A stretch of DNA of 64,000 nt, taken from positions 51,944,922 to 52,008,921 of the forward strand of contig JAKGHH010000004.1 of the NCBI GenBank assembly GCA_022828595.1, read 5' to 3'. Shown piece after piece: positions 58,466 through 64,000 of this stretch. Position 1 is the stretch's first letter; each line of letters opens with the position of its first letter. This DNA is from Nelumbo lutea. Taxonomy: Eukaryota; Streptophyta; Magnoliopsida; Proteales; Nelumbonaceae. The notes under the pieces are model-generated. The model had not been told where the DNA came from, searched no databases, and saw only the letters and a list, made by a program, of their open reading frames with translations. The translations under genes and the position numbers were made by a program.

Positions 58466-59491
58466 CCCTTATTCCTGTTTTATTTTGAAAATTTGAGGAA
58501 GAATAATGGATAAAATAGTCTTTTTTTTCTTTCCATTATCAGAATTTAATGGCAAGGAGGTTTTAGATAATTGGTAGAAAACTTAGTGGGTACTCTAAGG
58601 TAATATGTAAACAATAAGGGTATTAGCTAAACCATAAGGGCAGTTTAAGAAATTTGCCCCTATGTTTTTTTTTTCTATGACAAATGCTTTGAGTTATCAA
58701 TACAACATTTGGTACCATTGTTGTTTCTTGAGGAAACACCAAATTTGGTGTTTCTAGTATAAATGTCAATACCTAATCTAATGCATATATTATTTGGTGG
58801 GAGTGGTCATTTGATGTGAGGTGACAAGAAAATTTCTCAAAAATTTGTATTGACCAACATAAAACCTTGCAAGTAGAAGTGTCAATGGTATCAAATACAA
58901 CCTAAGCCTTAGAAATTTGATGATAACAAAGGCAAGAAGCCTAACCAATCAGATTTGGAGAACCTCTAGCTCCTAACCATGAAGCACCTAACCAAATAAC
59001 AATAAGTAATGGGACAAGTCTTCCCATAAAAAGAATTATTGTCTATTGCTAAATTCACTCAGGATAATAATTGCTACTTTGAATTTAATTATTCTGAATT
59101 TCTTATGAAGGATGAATATTAGACAAACAAGTTGCTGCTATGGGGAGTGAATAATGAAGGATGATTCTATTAGTTTCACATTAGTGGCATGAAGAGATCA
59201 AGCACTACTTTTTGGAGACACTGTCAACATTTTTTTTGGTGAATGAACATCTACCAGTAAATGGCATGAACGGTTGGGAACCCCACTCCCAAAATTGTTC
59301 ATAGTATTATTTTTTTCTAATAATTTTCCATTACTTCTAGTAGGCATATGGATATTTTTAAGAGTTGTCATTACTTAGGGGGAACAACCTAAGTAATGAC
59401 CTCCTCCAACGGTTTTCATTATTATAACATATGTTGATGCATATGGCATATTTTAGTGAATCGACACCCCTTGAAACTCAAATCTGATGTG

Positions 59492-59991
59492 TTAGTAAGT
59501 AGGGGTGGATTCGAGTTAGGTCGAGCTGAATATTTGGTTATTTGAGCTCAGCTCTTGTCAAAACAATGTTAGGTTCAAGCTTGAGTTGAAGCTCAATTCA
59601 AGCTAGAGACTTAAGCTCGAATTCGGTTCGGATCAAGGGCTCGCACGTTTGAGCTCAACTCGAATGTGAGCCAAACTTCCAATAAAAATATAATTTTTTT
59701 TATATACAATTTTTTTTTCTATCATACATATAAAAATAAAATTATTATATATAATATTTATTGTTATACATATAATAAAAATTATATATATATGTATTAG
59801 GCTCAATTAGGCTCGCAAGACTCATAAGCCAAGCTTCATTGGGCTTGAGCTTTGATCAATTAATAATTAAGTCTATATATTTTGCTTGAGTTTGACTCAT
59901 AACTCAGGTTAAATTGAGCCAAATTAAGATTTACAAACCAAGATCGAATATCTCATGAAAAGCTTGATTCATTTCCACCCCTATTGGTAAG
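59492..59991. mobile_element. Non-autonomous hAT-like element, 484 bp with 8-bp TSD
   Basis: The element 59500-59983 starts TAGGGGTGGATTCGAG. The reverse complement of its right end is TAGGGGTGGAAATGAATC. It is flanked by TTAGTAAG (59492-59499) and TTGGTAAG (59984-59991), an 8-bp duplication with one mismatch. GAGCTCAA and TTGAGCTC words repeat in the subterminal parts. The centre is AT-rich and non-coding. It seems to be inserted in the gag remnant that follows. Confidence 0.88.
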
Positions 59992-60930
59992 TTTAAGTCT
60001 TACATTGAGAAAATTCTTTGTACAATTATCAAGTTCTTCTAATATGATGGTGTTAGTGAATTCAAAGCCTTCAAATCATAACTATAATCTAATGGAATCA
60101 TTTATAGATTTCATGTCATCACATACAAGAGCAAACTGTCATGAAAATTCTCTACTAAAGCACTAGAAAGCTAAAGCCATAGCCTTCTACTATGATAAGG
60201 ATTTAAATACTCCAAAATTAGATGAACTACTAAGAACTATTCTTACACATGAGATGAAGTTGAAAGAAGATGAGGAAGAACCAATCAACAAAAGAAGGAA
60301 TATTGCATTAAAATGTTTATCTAGAGTTGATCAAGTGAAGGAGACTGATGATAAAGGTGAAACTGATAAGACCAGACACTTTTATCAAGGAAACTTGTCA
60401 AATTTATGAGAAAATAAGTAGTTAGGAAAGAAGAAGTATACAAAAAGGATCAAATGACCTAATTTGAATACAGCAAACTAGGTCATGTAAGAGGTAAGTG
60501 TCCCACTTTAGAGGAAATTGCGAGAACAACCAAAAAAGCACCACAAGCCACATGGGAGGACTCAAGTACAAGTGAAGAAGAATTTTTAGACAATGAATAT
60601 GCCATGTTGGCAGAAGATGGTGTAAGTTCAACCTTCAATAAAGAAAATGAATTTGAACTAAAATTTTCTTTTGATGAGATGTTGTGCGCATTCCAAGAAT
60701 TAAACAAGGAAATTAATGATATGAAATTAAAGAAAAAAAATATCAAAACTAAAAATATGATCTTAATTAAACAAATTGAGAGCCTAAGAAGGAAGAATAT
60801 TGCTCTTGTCTTATCAAACCAAGCGATTGGAGCATCTCTACAACAACTGGTTCAATTGAACCAATCTATATTCCCCACTTGTTTGAGAATGAGGATACAA
60901 AGTTTTAGTTACTCCTTAAACAACAACTAG
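59990..60930 (+). pseudogene. Ty1/copia gag remnant
   Basis: Plus-strand frames with several stops and shifts follow the order of plant copia Gag. A UBN2-like segment (LDELLRTILTHEMKLKEDEE, then NIALKCLSRVDQ) comes first. A damaged CCHC knuckle follows (near 60470-60500, GHVRGKCP remains recognisable but the upstream cysteines are lost). Then comes an acidic tail (DSSTSEEEFLDNEYAMLAED) and a coiled-coil-like stretch ending near 60927. No pol follows. The last 108 codons (60604-60930) form one open frame. Confidence 0.75.
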
Positions 60931-62300
60931 AATAAAATGCTTGTGACCAATGATTGTTTATTGGTTGAATATGTGTTTTGATTATTCTTTTTGGTGAGTG
61001 CTTAGTTTATATATGCATCAACAGGACCATGAAAAAATGAAAATTGTTATATTTTTTGTCTTGATTATTGTTAGGACAGTTCTCTAACCCAACTCAATGG
61101 TCTAATTTAAAAAGGTTATAAAAAGGGAGAGAAAACCTAGTCATGGTTATTTTATAAATCACTCTTCTTTAGAATAAAGGTATTATACAACATGAAGGAC
61201 CATAATAAGTAAGACATATTTTCAAGGAAATTAAAAAAAAAAAAAAGGAAGGAAACCTAAGTTTTCTAATTATGTAATTTGGAAGGTATCACAAAAAATT
61301 ACAAAGGTCCATGTTGTGAATTTGCATGCTCTTAGTTAAATGATTTCCTTTGATATTATATGTTGTCAATGCATACTCTCAATAATTTTCGTTATGCTTA
61401 AGAGTTTATATGTTTATAAATTAGCATATATCCTTCTAGCTAGATACTTTTTTGTACGTTAATAAAAAGTTCATAATTGTAAATTTCTTCAACAAGAAAA
61501 TGAAGACATGGTTAAGGCAACAAAGGGAAATAAATATATATTTTATGTTATTCATTAATTTGTAACTCATGAGGCATGAATCATCCCCTAGATTATTGCC
61601 AATACAAGTTGTGAGATGTTTTTCTTTCCTTTTCCTATTATGCCTTAGTTATGAAATTTAAAGGCTGAACCGGTCTCCCATAAGGGAGAGAGAAACATGG
61701 TTGACTATTTGAAAAATTATTACATTTCCCATCAATAAGAAAAATAAGTTATAACGGGGTATATATCAAATAGTGTGAATATGTGATTTAATTTGTGTTA
61801 TTGATTATCAATCATATGTGATGATTTAACTGTGCTTGACATATAGATGCTCTATAAATAATGTAATGTGAAAGGTTATTTTTGAGAATATAAATGTGCC
61901 TAATATCTGATCAACTAAGTTAGAATATGAGCATAATTTTAAGGAGAAATTTGGTATCAATAAAATACTTATTTTATGAATCATATCAAGTTGAGATGTG
62001 TTCAATCTTTATAGTGGGTTAGACTTTTCTAAGTTAATATCTATCATGAGACTTGATGATAATCTTAATTAGGAGAAAATATAGTGATTACGATTAAGGC
62101 TTGCAAAGGAAAAGTCATATTTGTTTATTCTCCCAAATATGCTTGTCATGGAAATATGCTTATCTTTAGGGGAAGTATAAATATGCTTCCCCTCCTCTGA
62201 TTATGTCAAACGGGGAGAAGAGAACATATATTGCAAAAATAGTGTATAATAAAAGGGAAAACAACAAAAGTTTAAAAGTCTATACTATAAATTTTTGGAA
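60931..62300. other. Gene-free stretch
   Basis: AT-rich sequence with no recognisable coding frame, paired repeat ends or RNA gene. It may include untranslated retroelement DNA between the gag remnant and the LTR at 62.3 kb. Confidence 0.4.
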
Positions 62301-62314
62301 AAATTATTGATGGT

Positions 62315-62671
62315 TGATAATGATGGTAACAGCAAATACTGTAAAAAAATAAGATAGAAAAAAAAAAACAGAGTAGAACTTGGTTGAACGAGAGAAAAGT
62401 TTAGTAGTATTCTGAATTTTCTCTCTTATATATCGAACCAGTACAGAGGTTTATTTATACTAGATGAAGTCGGTTGAAGGTGAACCGACTTACATTGGAC
62501 TTGGGCTGACATTAATTACCTTGGGAGAAGAATCGACAGACCTTGGGAATTAACTAGATTTGGAAGATGCAACGAGTTACATTGGAATGAAACAAAAAAC
62601 ATTGAAAATAGATTATCTTTACTGATATTCGAGAGAGTTCATTTAACGACTTCTAAAAATGTGTACCAACA
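62315..62671 (-). mobile_element. 3' LTR of a Ty1/copia element
   Basis: On the minus strand the LTR starts TGTTGGTACACATTTTTAG at 62671, directly after the end of the pol frame. It holds a TATA-like GTATAAATAAACC near 62455. The lower end is near 62315, in CATCATTATCAACCA, but is not certain because the partner LTR lies beyond the window. The length of about 350 bp is normal for copia. Confidence 0.75.
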
Positions 62672-62676
62672 TTTAA

Positions 62677-64000
62677 TATTCCTCATTGGTGCACATTTCA
62701 GCAACTCCAATCATGTCTCGTAACAATTCGAACTCGCCTTTTGGTAGAGCCTTTGTGAATATATTAGCTAACTGTTCTTCAGTTTTGCAATGTTGAGCTC
62801 TATTTCTTTGTTTCCTTCTGCTTCTCTGATAAAGTGATACTTGATGCCAATATGTTTGGTTCTGCTGTGAAATATGGGATTCTTTGCCATTGCAATAGCA
62901 GATTTGCTATCGCATTAGATTTCAGTAGCACCAACTTGTGATTCTCCCATGTCATCAAATATTCTTTTGAGCCATATAGCTTGGCTCGTTGTTATTGCTA
63001 CTGCAATATATTCTGCTTCAGCTGATGATTGGGCAACAGTTGCTTGCTTCTTTGAAGCCCAAGAAAATATCCCTGATCCAAGTGTGAAAGCATAACCAGA
63101 TGTGCTTTTCATGTCATCAACCGAACCTGCCAAGTCACTGTCGGTGTAGCCAATGAGCTTAGAGTCATGTGTGACTCTGTACCAAATTCCATAGCTCTTT
63201 GTACCTTGCAAATACCTTAGTATTCTTTTAGCTGCTCCAAGGTGGACTTGACTTGGATTCTGCATGAATCTTGATAGTAGACTAACTACATACATGATGC
63301 CTGGTCTTGTAGCAGTTAAATAGAGAAGACTTCCAATCATACTTCGAAATTGTGATTCATTTGCCTTAGGTGAGCCATATTCCTTTTTGTATGCTTTAGT
63401 GTTGTCTAATGGAGTGGAGACTGTTTTGCACCCCTTCATTTTGAATTTCTTCAAAAGAGTTTTTGTATACTTCTTTTGTGAGATGAATGTCCATTCTTCT
63501 TCTTGAGATATTTCAATTCCAAGAAAATAGTGCATTAGGCCTAAATCAGTCATCTCAAAAGTCTTCATCATGTCTTCTTTAAACTTCTTGACCATCTTCT
63601 CATTATTTCCAGTATAAATGAGATCATCAACATATAAAGAAGCAATGAGAGTGTCATTTGTACCTTGAGTCTTGATGTAGAGTGTTGGCTCACTATAGCT
63701 CCTCCTGAATCCTTGCTCCAAGAAGTAATTGTCGATTCTGCTGTACCAAGCTCGCGGAGCTTGTTTTAAGCCATATAATGCATTCTTTAATCTGAGAACT
63801 TTGTCTTCTTGTCCTTGCACCACGAACCCTTGAGGTTGCTCCACATAGATTTCCTCCTTAAGATAGCCATTGAGGAATGCAGATTTCACATCAAGTTGAA
63901 AAGTTTTCCATTTCTTCTGTGCAGCAAGTGCTATCAACGCCCTGATTGTGTCAAGGCGAGCAACTAGAGCAAATGTCTCATTGTAGTCGATACCGTATTG
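62677..64000 (-). pseudogene. Ty1/copia pol C-terminal part: reverse transcriptase and RNase H (disrupted)
   Basis: The frame is open from the right edge (64000) to 62915 on the minus strand. RT motifs are QLDVKSAFLNGYLKEEIYV, ALYGLKQAPRAWY and the catalytic YVDD (in SLYVDDLIYTG). The connection has MIGSLLYLTATRPGIMYVVS. RNase H has YTDSDLAGSVDDMKSTSGY and SSAEAEYIAVA. A TAA stop (62917-62915) follows the SQVGATEI block. The same frame then resumes with the conserved RNase H end, and a frameshift occurs before the last 40 or so codons, which end near 62677. It is therefore a dead copy, although RT itself is intact here. Protease, integrase and gag lie outside the window. Confidence 0.95.

Larger units (their letters stand above)
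56562..58662. mobile_element. MULE carrying gene-like fragments (Pack-MULE-like)
   Basis: Inner inverted repeats pair 56562-56660 with 58530-58662. Shared blocks are ACCCTTATTGTTTACATATT, AATTNTCTAAAACNTCC and TTNCCATTAA. The right end, AGAAATTTGCCCC, resembles common MULE termini. Between them the sequence is markedly GC-richer and gene-like. No transposase is present, so it is non-autonomous. Target duplication was not resolved, and the left terminus seems eroded. Confidence 0.65.
56531..58905. mobile_element. PIF/Harbinger-like element, 2369 bp with TAA TSD, interrupted by a MULE
   Basis: The outer element 56534-58902 starts GGTTGTGTTTGGTACCATTG. The reverse complement of its right end is GGTTGTATTTGATACCATTG, and pairing continues through CACTTCTAC (30 bp in all). 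TAA flanks both sides. The bulk of the interior is a second element with its own inverted ends (56562-58662), so the original PIF-type MITE was probably only about 270 bp. Confidence 0.8.

Overview
The window is nuclear DNA of a flowering plant. It is AT-rich, has protein-coding genes split by introns of up to about 8 kb, and is full of plant-type transposable elements: L1-type and RTE-type LINEs, Ty1/copia, TRIM, hAT, Mutator-like (MULE), PIF/Harbinger and Helitron copies. The long introns and diverse old elements suggest a woody dicot or basal lineage with a slowly purged genome. I cannot name the species.

Only two conventional genes are supported, both on the minus strand and both cut by the window edges or incomplete. 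(1) About 13.9 to 0.68 kb: the gene for RNA polymerase III subunit RPC4. It has a likely 5'-UTR exon near 13.8 kb, an 8.3 kb first intron, and nine coding exons between 5485 and 683; the last exon(s) lie beyond the left edge. A 1.77 kb 5'-truncated LINE sits in one intron between perfect 11-bp target-site duplications. (2) About 49.9 to 33.0 kb: a CAX-type Ca2+(cation)/H+ antiporter, seen from the first GN(A)TE cation-binding repeat to the C-terminus in eight exons. The N-terminal exons were not found and probably lie beyond the right edge.

The 14-32 kb interval holds no gene I can support. It is a nest of elements. A large MULE-like element with inverted ends (15.4-18.6 kb) contains a hAT-like element (16.3-17.2 kb) and a smaller MULE (17.7-18.4 kb). 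A decayed LINE (22.7-26.7 kb) is interrupted by a hAT MITE and by a 288-bp TRIM, each with exact duplications. A diverged tandem array with a step of about 165 bp (27.6-30.3 kb) is split by a 1.5 kb solo LTR with a TTCAT duplication.

The 50-64 kb interval is again repeats: a hAT element that seems to carry a captured promoter-plus-start-codon segment (51.6-52.1 kb), a small Helitron (53.7-54.3 kb), a PIF-type element containing a MULE that carries gene-like fragments on both strands and a long perfect-arm hairpin (56.5-58.9 kb), a hAT element (59.5 kb), a copia gag remnant (60 kb), and the 3' end of a Ty1/copia element (62.3-64 kb) with an LTR.

No tRNA, rRNA, organellar insert, CRISPR array or operon structure was seen. 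The most unusual signals are the hairpin-bearing gene-capturing MULE, the promoter-carrying hAT element, and the satellite-like array inside a possible very long LTR.
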